Notes: generated by a model from the letters alone, not told the origin. A stretch of DNA of 64,000 nt from Gabonibacter massiliensis (GCA_001487125.1 LN913013.1:1839110-1903109); one strand, 5' to 3'. Shown: positions 45,985-56,784, counted from the first letter of the stretch. Made by a program: numbers and translations.

Positions 45985-48900
45985 ATGAAAAAAAAACGAG
46001 ACCATGCATTACCAAGAAGTTGGAATACACGACGAAGAATGTTAATCTTTAAGAATTTCTTTGTGCTTTTGTTTTTGGGCGTATCTCTTTCCGTACCCAT
46101 AACCCTGCAGGCACAACAGAAAAACAAGGTTACACTGGACTTAAAAGAGGTCACTTTAAACGAAGTGATTGCGGAACTGAAAAAACAAACCGATTACGAT
46201 TTTTTTTACAACAGCGAATTGGCAAAATCGAAAGGAAAAATTTCCGTAAAGGCCGAAAACAAGGAAGTCAAACTGATTCTTGATGAAATTCTTCCCGGCT
46301 TGGGGTTGGAATACTCCATTCAAGGAAATTTAATCACGATCCGTGAAAAAACAACGGTATCCCTGCTTAAAATAAGCGGTAAGATTACGGATGAAAAAGG
46401 GAATCCCATTCCCGGGGCTACAGTAATTATCCACGGAACAACCCGGGGTGTTGCCTCCGATACCAACGGACGGTACGTAATTCCTGCAAAACCGGATGAT
46501 GTACTAAAAGTCTCTTTTATCGGATATAAAACAGAGATCGTACCGATTAAGGGAAAAACCAAAATCAATATACGACTAAATCCTACCGCTGAAAATATCG
46601 AGGAGGTAACCGTGGTGGCCTTCGGGGAACAAAAGAAAGAGAGCGTGGTAGCGGCCATCACTACCGTTAACCCGGGAAGCCTGAAATCATCGAGTAGCGA
46701 TCTGACCACCCAATTCGCAGGAAAGATCGCCGGCATCATCGGGTGGCAAACGGGAGGACTCCCCGGGGCATTGACGGAAGACGAGATGAATACCAAATTT
46801 TATATCCGGGGAATCACCTCGTTTCAAACTCATGCCAACATCGACCCGCTGATTCTGATCGACGGCGTGGAATCGTCGAAATTGGATTTAGCGCGCATGC
46901 CCGTCGAAGACATCGAGAGCTTCAGTGTGATGAAAGATGCCTCGGCAACAGCCATGTACGGGGCTCGCGGAGCCAACGGAGTAATCCTCGTCACAACTAA
47001 AAAAGGCGTGGAGGGTAGCGTATACACTTCCGTACGTTACGAGGCAATCACTTCCATGCCTACACGAAAAATCGACGTGGTCGATCCAGTGACTTACATG
47101 AAGATGTACAATCAAGCCCTCCTGGCTCGAAACCCGATGGCCATGCCGCAATACAGCGTAGAACGTATCGAACGCACCGGATCCGGCAAATATCCCTCCT
47201 TTGTCTATCCGGCCAACGACTGGTATAAGATTCTATTCCACGACCATTCCGTCAACCATCACATGGGATTGAATCTACGCGGCGGATCGAGGATTATACA
47301 ATACTACGCTTCTGTCAATTATACCCGGGATGAAGGTATGCTAAAAACCGATAGACTGAACCAGTTCGACTGCAATATCAGTAACAACACGTTCACTTTT
47401 CGTACCAATCTGAATATCGATCTGAGTACAGGAATCAGGTTGCTGATCAACTCCACGGCTTCACTCGACAAATATCACGGTCCCTTCACTGATGTAACCC
47501 AAGCCTACGCCATGGCCTTTGCCGCTTCACCCGTGGATTTTGCACCCATGTATCCCGCAGATGAAACCTATGCCTGGCCACACCTGCGATTCGGAGCTAC
47601 CACTCGGGAGAGTGTTAATCCTTACATGGCCATCCAAATGGGGTATAAGGAACGGAGTCGCTACTCGGCGACCACCCGGGCGGAATACATCCACAACCTC
47701 TCGTCCATAGTCAAAGGCCTTGAAATGAGAGCCAGTATCTCTTTGAATAAAATAGGATATTACGTCAATGCCTATAACACAGAACCCTATTTATACGCCT
47801 TATTGGACAATAATTACGATTTTGAAACGGGAAAACACACGTTATCCGCTCTGAATCCCAACACGGCCAGCAGAACTTTAGAAAAAAACAGAGAGGCAAG
47901 CGGCAGTAGCCAAAGTACGCAACTCGGTTACGAAGTACGTGCCTTGCATACGGCCGCCTGGAAAGAGCATCAAACCAGTTTGACCGCAGTTCTCGGTGTA
48001 CAGGAAACCACCATCTCACAGACAGCATCCGTTTTGGACGGTATTCCCCGACGTAACATGGGTTTCTCCATGCGGGCTTCTTACGGGTATAAGGATCGTT
48101 ATTTTGCAGAGGCGAGTTTCGGTTACAACGGCTCCGAGCGTTTTGCCAGAAATCACCAGTGGGGATTTTTCCCGGCTGTCGGGGCGGCATGGATCGCTTC
48201 CAAAGAGAGTTTGTTAGCCGACCATACCGCTCATTGGCTGTCTTTCTTGAAATTCAGGTTTTCATGGGGAAAGGTCGGTAACGACGGGATTATCTCCTCC
48301 CCCCGCTTTACTCATCTTCCGTTACTTACGGAAAGGCAAATTCCTGACCCCCGTCCTGGAGGACGAGGAGTAAAGACATACAAAATAGTCTCCTATCCCA
48401 ACAATAAAATCAAATGGGAGATTGCCGAACAGATCAACATCGGTATCGAGACCAAACTATTTAAAGGTTTTTTAGAGGTGACGGCCGATCTCTACCAGGA
48501 AATCCGTCATAACATCCTCGACTACCGCATCACGATTCCGGCAAGCGTCGGTATCGAGGAGCATCAATTAGCCAATGTCGGCAAAGCCCGTTCCCGGGGA
48601 GTCGACCTATCGGGAAAAATCCAACACGCTTTCAATAAAGATTGCTGGATCATCCTCAACGGCACATTCACCTACAACAAGGCCGTTTACCTCAATATCG
48701 AGGAAGCCTCCGACAAACCTGCCTGGCAATTAAAAGAGGGGCACGAACTATCGCAATCTATCGGGTATATTGCAGAGGGACTATTTCGTGATCAGGCAGA
48801 AATCGACAACTCCCCCGTCCAGGGAGGCGACGTCATGCCCGGGGATATCCGTTACCGGGATCTGAACGGCGACGGAAAAATCGATGTCAACGACGCCACG

Positions 48901-49431
48901 CATATCGGTTTTCCGACCACACCGCGGATCATCTACGGCTTCAGCGGATTCATCAACTATAAAAACTGGGAATTTAGCTTTGCTTTCCAGGGATCGGGCA
49001 AACGGACCTTCTTTATGGACCCCATGCAAATCAATCCTTTTGTCGGAGATCGGGCCATGTTAAAAGCCATACACGACGACCACTGGAGCGAGAGCAATAT
49101 GAAAGAACGTCCTTTTTGGCCCCGCCTTTCGACCCAGCCGATCAGCGTCCATAACCCGCAAGAAGACTGGGATGCCGGAACAGAAAATCGCAAAAGTACC
49201 TATTTCATGCGCGAGTGCCGTTTTTTGCGTTGCACGTCGATGGAGTTAGCCTACAACCTACCCGTTAATCTGATGACCAAATTAAAAATGCAAAATGCAA
49301 AGTTTTACGCCCGGGTAAATAACCCCTTTCTGATCAGTAATTTCAAAATATGGGACGTGGAGCTGGGAGATAACGGTTTCAGTTACCCGATACAGCGAAC
49401 CTTCTCGATCGGAATGAACGTAAGTTTCTAA
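45985..49431 (+). CDS. SusC/RagA-type TonB-dependent outer-membrane receptor with STN domain
   Basis: An 1148-residue receptor. Signal sequence with hydrophobic segment (about 27-42, cleavage near LQA-Q); an STN secretin/TonB short domain (about 45-115) of the kind that contacts FecR proteins; a CarboxypepD_reg-like domain (about 130-215, ISGKITDEKGNPIPGATV); the plug with the SusC motif around ESFSVMKDASATAMYGARGANGVI; and a large beta-barrel ending in an aromatic C-terminus (GMNVSF). It imports a ligand bound with the SusD partner. Substrate unknown. The STN domain supports signalling to the neighbouring FecR. Confidence 0.95.
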   Translation: MKKKRDHALPRSWNTRRRMLIFKNFFVLLFLGVSLSVPITLQAQQKNKVTLDLKEVTLNEVIAELKKQTDYDFFYNSELAKSKGKISVKAENKEVKLILDEILPGLGLEYSIQGNLITIREKTTVSLLKISGKITDEKGNPIPGATVIIHGTTRGVASDTNGRYVIPAKPDDVLKVSFIGYKTEIVPIKGKTKINIRLNPTAENIEEVTVVAFGEQKKESVVAAITTVNPGSLKSSSSDLTTQFAGKIAGIIGWQTGGLPGALTEDEMNTKFYIRGITSFQTHANIDPLILIDGVESSKLDLARMPVEDIESFSVMKDASATAMYGARGANGVILVTTKKGVEGSVYTSVRYEAITSMPTRKIDVVDPVTYMKMYNQALLARNPMAMPQYSVERIERTGSGKYPSFVYPANDWYKILFHDHSVNHHMGLNLRGGSRIIQYYASVNYTRDEGMLKTDRLNQFDCNISNNTFTFRTNLNIDLSTGIRLLINSTASLDKYHGPFTDVTQAYAMAFAASPVDFAPMYPADETYAWPHLRFGATTRESVNPYMAIQMGYKERSRYSATTRAEYIHNLSSIVKGLEMRASISLNKIGYYVNAYNTEPYLYALLDNNYDFETGKHTLSALNPNTASRTLEKNREASGSSQSTQLGYEVRALHTAAWKEHQTSLTAVLGVQETTISQTASVLDGIPRRNMGFSMRASYGYKDRYFAEASFGYNGSERFARNHQWGFFPAVGAAWIASKESLLADHTAHWLSFLKFRFSWGKVGNDGIISSPRFTHLPLLTERQIPDPRPGGRGVKTYKIVSYPNNKIKWEIAEQINIGIETKLFKGFLEVTADLYQEIRHNILDYRITIPASVGIEEHQLANVGKARSRGVDLSGKIQHAFNKDCWIILNGTFTYNKAVYLNIEEASDKPAWQLKEGHELSQSIGYIAEGLFRDQAEIDNSPVQGGDVMPGDIRYRDLNGDGKIDVNDATHIGFPTTPRIIYGFSGFINYKNWEFSFAFQGSGKRTFFMDPMQINPFVGDRAMLKAIHDDHWSESNMKERPFWPRLSTQPISVHNPQEDWDAGTENRKSTYFMRECRFLRCTSMELAYNLPVNLMTKLKMQNAKFYARVNNPFLISNFKIWDVELGDNGFSYPIQRTFSIGMNVSF

Positions 49432-49449
49432 TTTTAAAACGATTGAACA

Positions 49450-51414
49450 ATGAAACATTCATTATATATTTTATGTACCGTCATGCTGTTATTCGCGTGT
49501 AGCGATTACTTGAATATGACACCTGAAAAAGATATCGATACGATAGAGACTATTTTTGAGCAACGCACGAGTGCTGATAGTTGGCTCGCCGGTATATACG
49601 GATTAACGACAATGTTAATGGCAAACATATGTGATAATGTAGCTTATTTAGGTGCAGATGAATTGGTTACCTGTAATAGACTCAGAAATGCAGCGGGAGG
49701 TAAAGGTAAATACGAATACCCGGGTTTTAAAATTTCCGACGGACTGCAAATGTCCCAAGCTCCTTATGATAACTTATGGGAAGAAGGCGGTATAAATAAC
49801 TATTATAGTTCATTTTATGAACTCATACGTTCGTGTAATATTTTTATCGAGAATATCGATAACGTTTACAATATGTTAACAAGCGAAAAACGGCAATGGA
49901 AAGCGGAGGTCAAGGCCCTAAAGGCTTTTATCTATTTCGAGTTAGTTCGCCGTTACGGCCCGATCGTCCTTGTACCCGATAACATCGGTGTGGACGAAGA
50001 CATGTCCAAGATGCAACAACCCCGGGTCCACGTGGACACCTGTTTCAATACCATCGTACGTCTACTCGACGAAGCCGTCCCATTTTTACCGACAACTACC
50101 ACAAGAACATCAGACCGGGCACCCTATTTTTGCCAGGAATCTGCACTTGCCCTTAAAGCTCGGGTATTAGTTTATGCAGCCTCACCCCTTTTTAACGGTA
50201 ACGAGTACTACTCGGATTTTAAAGGTAAGAACGGCGAGCCCCTTTTCAGTACTCAAAAAGATCCCGAGAAATGGAAACGGGCGGCAGAAGCTGCTGACGA
50301 AGCAATCCGAGTATCCGAGCAAGTCGGGCACCACTTGTATGATGGAACAAACAGCAAAGAGTCCGATTTGCTGAACAGAATGGGTGATATCGAATTTTCC
50401 ATGTATTCCACGTTTTCGAATCCCGAATTCCTTTTGGAGTGGAAATACACAAGCGAAGGATTTTACAAGTTTTGTCTACCTCGATTTAAGTCCTCGGATT
50501 TGACTTATTTTAATGAAAAACTGTATGGTTGTCTCTCTCCTTCCATGAAAATGGTAGAGATGTATTACACGGAACACGGGCTTCCCATCGATGCCGACAA
50601 TACTTGGAACTACAACAGCCGTTACCAAATGAGTAAGGAAGCCAGTTCGTTATATAAAAACGTGGTACCGCCCAACACGGAAGTACTTCAACTTCACTTG
50701 CGTCGAGAGCCCCGTTTCTACGCCTGTATTGCGGCCGACCGCCTTCACTGGCAACTCGGCACGAATACTCCTCGCGACGATTATAACCTGATCGTGAAAG
50801 CCTATAAAGGAGAACAGTTCGGCTCCCAATACGATATCGTTACCAGCAATTCCTGGCAAAACATCAACGGTTATTGGCTAAAAAAACACTCGTATTCTAC
50901 CTGGGCTACCAGAACATATCAGGGAAATCTTACCCGGGAAGAAACCTTACCGATCATCCGCTTGGCGGAACTTTACCTGATTCAGGCCGAGGCTTGGAAC
51001 GAATATTTAGAGAAACCCGACAACCGGGTATATGCCCCGCTAAATAAAGTACGCAAACGAGCCGGAATCCCAGACGTGCTAACCGCATGGAAGTCCTATT
51101 CAAAAAATCCCGATAAGGTCGATTCCCGGGAAGGGATGCGCGAAATTATCCGTCAGGAGATCAATATAGAACTCGCATTCGAGGGACACCGTTACTGGAA
51201 CCTCCGCCGTTGGAAAATCGCACACGAAAAGCTAAATGAAAAACAATACGGGTGGAACGTACTCGGCGAAACGGCTCGGGGATTTTACAACAATTTCGAA
51301 GGTCCCGTGGTTATCTGGAACAAGTGCAAATTTACGGCCCCGAGAGACTATCTCAACCCGATCAGGGCGGAACAAGTATTGATTTCCGGAGTGGTTCAAA
51401 ATCCGGGGTGGTAA
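49450..51414 (+). CDS. SusD/RagB-type surface lipoprotein
   Basis: A 654-residue lipoprotein with lipobox LFAC (Cys17) and a helical tetratricopeptide-like SusD fold: the N-terminal LNMTPEKDIDT segment, EVKALKAFIYFELVRRYGPI, and the C-terminal ELAFEGHRYWNLRRWKIA block. It caps the SusC-like channel and binds the ligand. It starts 18 nt after susC; both are one unit. Confidence 0.95.
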   Translation: MKHSLYILCTVMLLFACSDYLNMTPEKDIDTIETIFEQRTSADSWLAGIYGLTTMLMANICDNVAYLGADELVTCNRLRNAAGGKGKYEYPGFKISDGLQMSQAPYDNLWEEGGINNYYSSFYELIRSCNIFIENIDNVYNMLTSEKRQWKAEVKALKAFIYFELVRRYGPIVLVPDNIGVDEDMSKMQQPRVHVDTCFNTIVRLLDEAVPFLPTTTTRTSDRAPYFCQESALALKARVLVYAASPLFNGNEYYSDFKGKNGEPLFSTQKDPEKWKRAAEAADEAIRVSEQVGHHLYDGTNSKESDLLNRMGDIEFSMYSTFSNPEFLLEWKYTSEGFYKFCLPRFKSSDLTYFNEKLYGCLSPSMKMVEMYYTEHGLPIDADNTWNYNSRYQMSKEASSLYKNVVPPNTEVLQLHLRREPRFYACIAADRLHWQLGTNTPRDDYNLIVKAYKGEQFGSQYDIVTSNSWQNINGYWLKKHSYSTWATRTYQGNLTREETLPIIRLAELYLIQAEAWNEYLEKPDNRVYAPLNKVRKRAGIPDVLTAWKSYSKNPDKVDSREGMREIIRQEINIELAFEGHRYWNLRRWKIAHEKLNEKQYGWNVLGETARGFYNNFEGPVVIWNKCKFTAPRDYLNPIRAEQVLISGVVQNPGW

Positions 51415-51452
51415 AAACGGACATCATAAAAAAAACATTAAAACGGTCAATC

Positions 51453-52772
51453 ATGAAACATATTTTATTTATATCAATCATACTCTTGGGATTTTTTGCC
51501 TGTTCGAAAGACGATCACCTTGCATTCGACGCAACTATGCCCAAGGACAATATCCGGTTCAAAGCTTTGCCGGGTGGAGCTGCAATGTATTACGACCTAC
51601 CTTCCGATTTTGAAATTTTCGCCATTAATATCCGCTATATCGATTCCAGGGGTTACGAGGTATTAAAAACCGGAGGTTACGGATCTGACTCGCTTCTTAT
51701 CGACGGTTTTAACGAGGCCCGACAAAAAGTCTCCGCCCGTGTCTCCCTCGTGAATAACCGGAACGAGGAGTCGGCCCCTTTCGAGGTGACCTTTGACACG
51801 CAGGACTCCGCACCATACGCTTTTTTCAATACGGCGGAAGTCTCCTCTTACTGGGGTGGTTTTCAAGTAATATACAATACACCCGAACGAGTATCGGGAA
51901 TGGCACACGTTCTTTATTTGGGTACCAATCCCCTGACCCAACAAGAAGATACCATCCTGTTAAAAAGTTTTCCGATTAATAAAGGGGGGGACACCATCAA
52001 GTTTCATTTGCAACAAGATCAGACAATGAATACCGTGGTTATTCGTACCGAGGACTACCGTGGTTATCGCGTAAGACAAAAAATATGGAAAGACGTGGAA
52101 TCTTTCTATTTCGAGAAATGGAACCTTTCCGAAGAGAATTTTTTTGCGGGCGATCTTTCTATCGAAAACGAAGAAGCCTGTACGGGAGTAAATTATTTGT
52201 TTAACGGAGATACGAAAGGAGAAGAGCGTTTTAAAACTAAGAAAAAGGAAAAAGTTTACACTTTTGTGGCTGGCCCCAACGCACAAGGGAACCCTTTTAT
52301 CATAGACTTGAAAGAAGAAAAAATCCCGGCCAGTATCCGAATATACGGTATGCTGAACCTGGGAATCTATTTTACCCGAAAAGATGAACTTTTAGGAACG
52401 GTATGGAACTCAGCATACACGAATAAACTCCCCTGCGAAGTAACAGTTTACGCGGGTAATGAGAAGGAGGGCAATCCTTCCTCGTGGACAAAGATCGGCT
52501 ATTTTTATCAGCATCCGGCAACAAAAGACAAAGATAGATGGTCATGGCCTTGTTCAAATATAAACTATGAAGGAAGGATGGAGTCCTTGGAAATGCTTGA
52601 AGCTACCGATCCGGCTTATTTGGAAATACTCTTTCCTGCCACTCCAATAAGATATCGCTATATAAAATTGATAGTGAACGATACATACGAATACTATTAT
52701 CCTGGTGTAGATGAAAATAATGGTAAATATATTTCAATACAAGAGTTGGAAGTTTACGTAAAAAAAGATTAA
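51453..52772 (+). CDS. Surface lipoprotein with DUF4959-DUF5126-DUF5000 architecture
   Basis: From the ATG at 51453 the product is 439 residues with a lipobox GFFAC (Cys17). A longer frame starting inside susD is a reading extension without a signal peptide. The N-terminal domain (about 25-125), a middle domain (about 126-235) and a C-terminal discoidin-like domain (about 240-437, ending IRYRYIKLIVND... ISIQELEVYV) follow the DUF4959-DUF5126-DUF5000 layout found behind many SusCD pairs. It probably binds glycan or protein-linked ligand at the surface. No catalytic motif seen. Confidence 0.8.
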   Translation: MKHILFISIILLGFFACSKDDHLAFDATMPKDNIRFKALPGGAAMYYDLPSDFEIFAINIRYIDSRGYEVLKTGGYGSDSLLIDGFNEARQKVSARVSLVNNRNEESAPFEVTFDTQDSAPYAFFNTAEVSSYWGGFQVIYNTPERVSGMAHVLYLGTNPLTQQEDTILLKSFPINKGGDTIKFHLQQDQTMNTVVIRTEDYRGYRVRQKIWKDVESFYFEKWNLSEENFFAGDLSIENEEACTGVNYLFNGDTKGEERFKTKKKEKVYTFVAGPNAQGNPFIIDLKEEKIPASIRIYGMLNLGIYFTRKDELLGTVWNSAYTNKLPCEVTVYAGNEKEGNPSSWTKIGYFYQHPATKDKDRWSWPCSNINYEGRMESLEMLEATDPAYLEILFPATPIRYRYIKLIVNDTYEYYYPGVDENNGKYISIQELEVYVKKD

Positions 52773-52775
52773 GTT

Positions 52776-54314
52776 ATGAAAAGAATAAAATATTTGGTAA
52801 ACTTACTGATAGCGACGGTGGTATCAGTAAGCTGCGGAGAAAGTCTGGAAGACACGTACAGCGACTATGCCGGTAACGGTAAGATCCGTTATCCGGCGAA
52901 ATGTTCCGACTTAGAGGTAACCGTCGGATGGAAACGGTTGGAATTAAAGTGGAACAACGGCGTGGATGCCTTCACCGATAAGATAAAAGTATCTTGGTCT
53001 GCCTCAAATATACAACACGACTCCTTGTTAGAAAAATCCGCAACATCGTGCGATCTTCGTAATTTGGGAGACGGGACCTATCGCGTAGACGTTTGTGCCG
53101 TGGATAAAAACGGTAACGAATCGTTAATCGTATCGAATTATGCCCGCCCTTACACGGAGGATCACGAGGCCGTACGGACCTTCACGAGAGCAGTCACCAA
53201 ATTCTATAAAGTCAAAGACAATCTGGTCTTTTTTATGGATCAATGGAATGACAATATTGTAGAAATAAAGCTCAATTACACCGACACGCAAGGCAAAAGT
53301 CAAATCTACCCGCTGACCGAAGAGAAGTTCAACGAAGAGTTTACGGTCTTGGAAGATGTGGATCATGACAAGCCGATCACGATCGATCGTTTGGGAAAAT
53401 TAGAAGGATGTCCGGATATTATTCGTTTTGCCCCCGTGCTATTGGGTAACGAGCGGACTTTTTCCTCGGATTTCAAATCGGCCATACGGCAACGTTACGG
53501 TTATAACGATCAAAGCACGGCTGAAGAAGCGGCATTCAGACACTTTGTCGATACGGTCAGAATACTCGAATTCGATTATGACGCAACCACTTTCGAAGAT
53601 GTTCTCTATTGCCCGAAGCTCGAAAAGTTGCTACTCGGTAAAAATCGTTACCTCTACCCCGATCCCGCCTACTCAACCCCGGAAGACAACAGCCTCCTTT
53701 ATGAAAAAGAACGCAGTCTCCGCGTATTGGATGCGGCAAACGGATTAACGGGATTAAACGTCGAACGTTACCACAACCACTATTTCGGTAATATCCACCG
53801 GAACTACATCCGGGAGATGGGCTATCCCGACCGGAAAGAATTGGACAAACTCCATTATATCCCCCAAACAGAAGTAGAGGCCATTAAATGTTCTGTCCCC
53901 GATAGCGACAGTGATACCTATCTAACTGATCTATTGGACAACGACCCGAATACCTGGTGGGAATCTTCCGTATCTCCGATATCCCGTACTTACGAGTTAA
54001 CCATCGTATTGAAAAAGCCCCAAAGAGTACGCGGGATCAAGATAACACAAATGCTGTTCGATCCCACCAAGGACAGGGATTCGCCACATTATTTGCCCCC
54101 TTCCGTTATCATCAAAACCTCGACCGACCAGATCGACTGGAAAAACGTCACTTACATGGAAGAGAACATTCTCGGCAAAGGTTCCGGCGAGGTTACCTTA
54201 CTACCAATCGCCGAAGGTTCCAGAGAGATCCGATACATCAAAATCATTCTACACGACGAAGTAAACAAAGGTATATTCAGAATCAAATTAGCAGACATCG
54301 TAGCTTATCAGTAG
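52776..54314 (+). CDS. DUF4998 and discoidin (F5/8 type C-like) surface lipoprotein
   Basis: A 512-residue lipoprotein (lipobox VSVSC, Cys20). The first half holds DUF4998-type strands (KIRYPAKCSDLEVTVGWKRLELKWNN). The C-terminal part (about 360-510) is a discoidin/F5-8 type C domain: LLDNDPNTWWES, LTIVLKKPQRVRGIKITQM and REIRYIKIILHD. It follows the previous gene by 3 nt. It is probably another ligand-binding surface protein. No enzyme accompanies the locus. Confidence 0.82.
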   Translation: MKRIKYLVNLLIATVVSVSCGESLEDTYSDYAGNGKIRYPAKCSDLEVTVGWKRLELKWNNGVDAFTDKIKVSWSASNIQHDSLLEKSATSCDLRNLGDGTYRVDVCAVDKNGNESLIVSNYARPYTEDHEAVRTFTRAVTKFYKVKDNLVFFMDQWNDNIVEIKLNYTDTQGKSQIYPLTEEKFNEEFTVLEDVDHDKPITIDRLGKLEGCPDIIRFAPVLLGNERTFSSDFKSAIRQRYGYNDQSTAEEAAFRHFVDTVRILEFDYDATTFEDVLYCPKLEKLLLGKNRYLYPDPAYSTPEDNSLLYEKERSLRVLDAANGLTGLNVERYHNHYFGNIHRNYIREMGYPDRKELDKLHYIPQTEVEAIKCSVPDSDSDTYLTDLLDNDPNTWWESSVSPISRTYELTIVLKKPQRVRGIKITQMLFDPTKDRDSPHYLPPSVIIKTSTDQIDWKNVTYMEENILGKGSGEVTLLPIAEGSREIRYIKIILHDEVNKGIFRIKLADIVAYQ

Positions 54315-54323
54315 TATCAGTCA

Positions 54324-54357
54324 AACCCGTCTAACAATAACACCCGTTAGACGGGTT
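54324..54357 (+). terminator. Terminator at the end of the SusCD locus
   Basis: AACCCGTCTAAC (54324-54335) pairs perfectly with GTTAGACGGGTT (54346-54357) around a 10-nt loop. The following T-run is short, so it may be a weak terminator or a processing hairpin. Confidence 0.75.
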
Positions 54358-54664
54358 ATTAACCAATAAAAAAAATCAAACGAATGCAACAAAACAAGCC
54401 AAATACCCGTTCACGAAAAATATGGAATAAAAAATTTTGACAGATTTGTTTATGCATAATATTTATAAACACTGTTCGGCTTAGAATAAGGTAGTAAAAT
54501 ACTTCGTGTGAATATTTGAGCGATTGTTTTCAAACTCTATGCAATATCAAGCGGCACATACCAAGAGCAAAACTGTTCATCGAAATAAACACTTCCTTAA
54601 CAAAATTATTCCCGGTATCCCGATCATTGTTCACTACCGTGAAGACGATACAAGGACACTTTCT
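54358..54664. other. AT-rich spacer between the SusCD locus and the DUF262 pair
   Basis: About 300 bases without a convincing gene. It includes a plus-strand frame with a charged sequence (about 54540-54733) that overlaps the end of the DUF262 gene in antisense and is not called. I see no direct repeats or att site that would mark an island edge. Confidence 0.45.
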
Positions 54665-56773
54665 CTACTGGACAAGACAATGCGAGAGTATAATATGAAG
54701 GACATCGATAGAACCTACCGTAACCGTGTATAATTTACGCTCTTCATCCCATTGCATCTCTACATTAGGAGAAATATATTTTGTCAATTCATGCTTGAGG
54801 ATCGATTGATCCTTTACAGGAAAGTCTGCCCTTGCTATATCGATTTTCAAAAAATAATTATTATCTGATTGACGCAAATATCTCATGTCTACATACACTT
54901 TTGATTCTTCGTTTCGCATACGAATACTGGAATCCCATGTGATGTTTTTATGAAATCTCCATCCGTTTATATCTTCATGACCATATTTTTCTTTCAAATC
55001 ATGATATAAACGCATATTTTTAACAGATATAGGCTTTGCCCACGAACGTTGCACAAGCATCCAACCGTAATTATCTGCCCAATAGAGGTGTTTTGTATTA
55101 CAATATTCCAACAAATAGTTGTAATGCACAAATTCTGCCCATGGATTATTGGGATTCTCTGGATATGTTTCTTTCATTTTCTCCAAAATAATTCCGACAT
55201 CTGAACCTTCAATCCTGTCAAATCGATTTAGAAAAGCTAAAAACTCCAGGCTATTGGCGGCAAAAATATCTTTCCACTCGTTCGAATAGAATCCAAATTT
55301 CTCATTATTTGGATAATGAGGCATCCGGCAAGTTATCAAAGACTGCCGGACAAGATCACTGGTCCAGTCTGCATTCTCGTTAAAGATTTTATGGAAATTG
55401 CAACATATCCTCTTAAATTCAAGGAAAGAGAATCTTTCATTTTCTTTCGACCAATTCATCAAAGCTTTGATTTCTCCATTCCAGAAGTTTAAAGATTGTT
55501 CTTTCCAAATAGCATTTTCTACTACCCTGTCTCGCGCATCACGGCATATCATCACTTTTTCAAACTCATGCCCGGTAACAATACTCTTTATACGTTCATC
55601 ATTAGAATCCAAAATAAAATCATAAAAGGATAATGGGCTTTCTTTATATTTTGATAAAAAGTATAAATAATCTATGTGCTTTTTAATCTTGTTCCGTCGC
55701 ACTTGGTTTAGGATGGTCTGATAAACTCGTTCATATTCAAAGTCGTCTTCCTGTTTTTTTATAATCTCCGTAAGTAACGCCTTTAACACATAAAAATTTC
55801 CATCACTTTCCTTATCACCATAGATACCTTCCACCTCGGCCTTATATCTGCCATTAGATAATTTTGAAAGTCGTACGATAGCATCCATATACAGTTCTAT
55901 GTCCTCAAGACTTATACTCTCTGCATCTTCAACGGGTTTGATGTAGTTATGCTCACCACGAGTAATAAGTTCAAGTACAATTCGTACCATATTGTTCATT
56001 GCATTATCTATGGACTCTATTTTACGTTCGCCACGCAACGATTTATCAAAGAAAAATTCTTCCCAATCATCCCACTTTTTCCCATACGTCTCCTTATCCC
56101 ATATATCCTTCACTTTGTTTAATAAACGCGGTTTTATCTGTTCCGAATCCGTCAGCTTTTCTCCTCTACTGTTCATCGTAATATACAGCTCTTCCCCTTG
56201 CGAAGTTTGGTCTACGTCAAAGTACCAAAAGCAAACCTTGTCCATAACTACTTCATAGGTTAAATTTGTCAATTTTGACGAAAGTTCCTCAAATACATCA
56301 AGAGCACCTAACATAGATTCTATTGTAGGATCATTAGAATATTCGCTTTTAAACCATACCTGATCTTTTATCGTTTTGGAATCTATTACTTTAGATTTGA
56401 GTAGGTGAGCAAAAAATGATTCTGTATGTGTCCGCACTCTATAAGAGAAAGCGGGCATCTTGCTATCAAGGTGATGAAGTTTCAAATAATTAAAATAGAC
56501 AACAGGATTATCTTTTAGAGACAAATGATAGAGAAGAAGCAACACGGTTGTATACCGCTGCTGCCCATCTATCAGATAGTGTTCAGTTCCCGATTGATAT
56601 GAATACAAAAAACCGATGTTCGCTTCCCCATGACAAACCCTGTCATTTAAATCTTTAAGGAATTGTATGAGAACATTTTTGTTCCTGCTATCTCCCCACA
56701 CATATTCACGTTGTATTTCAGGAACAACGAAATAGTGGTTGCAAAGCAAATCGAATACAGTCTTCTTTTCCAT
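54665..56773 (-). CDS. Large DUF262 protein, second gene of the pair
   Basis: A 702-residue protein. The N-terminal DUF262 domain has PEIQREYVWG (about 18-27) and IDGQQRYTT (about 68-76), and later YITMNSRGEKLTDSEQIKPRLL, the family's second signature. The rest (about 280-700) is a long helical/mixed region without a visible DUF1524 HNH motif. DUF262 is related to ParB-like nucleotide-binding/NTPase folds and occurs in GmrSD-type restriction and in SspE. The gene is notably AT-rich next to its neighbours. Its start is 11 nt after the upstream gene's stop, so both are one operon. Activity and partner are not established. Confidence 0.85.
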   Translation of the reverse strand: MEKKTVFDLLCNHYFVVPEIQREYVWGDSRNKNVLIQFLKDLNDRVCHGEANIGFLYSYQSGTEHYLIDGQQRYTTVLLLLYHLSLKDNPVVYFNYLKLHHLDSKMPAFSYRVRTHTESFFAHLLKSKVIDSKTIKDQVWFKSEYSNDPTIESMLGALDVFEELSSKLTNLTYEVVMDKVCFWYFDVDQTSQGEELYITMNSRGEKLTDSEQIKPRLLNKVKDIWDKETYGKKWDDWEEFFFDKSLRGERKIESIDNAMNNMVRIVLELITRGEHNYIKPVEDAESISLEDIELYMDAIVRLSKLSNGRYKAEVEGIYGDKESDGNFYVLKALLTEIIKKQEDDFEYERVYQTILNQVRRNKIKKHIDYLYFLSKYKESPLSFYDFILDSNDERIKSIVTGHEFEKVMICRDARDRVVENAIWKEQSLNFWNGEIKALMNWSKENERFSFLEFKRICCNFHKIFNENADWTSDLVRQSLITCRMPHYPNNEKFGFYSNEWKDIFAANSLEFLAFLNRFDRIEGSDVGIILEKMKETYPENPNNPWAEFVHYNYLLEYCNTKHLYWADNYGWMLVQRSWAKPISVKNMRLYHDLKEKYGHEDINGWRFHKNITWDSSIRMRNEESKVYVDMRYLRQSDNNYFLKIDIARADFPVKDQSILKHELTKYISPNVEMQWDEERKLYTVTVGSIDVLHIILSHCLVQ

Positions 56774-56784
56774 AATTCCACTAA

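Noticed and set aside
51252-51452. Extension of the DUF4959-type gene upstream into susD
   Set aside because: The extension lacks a signal peptide; the ATG at 51453 gives a good lipobox, so it is the start.
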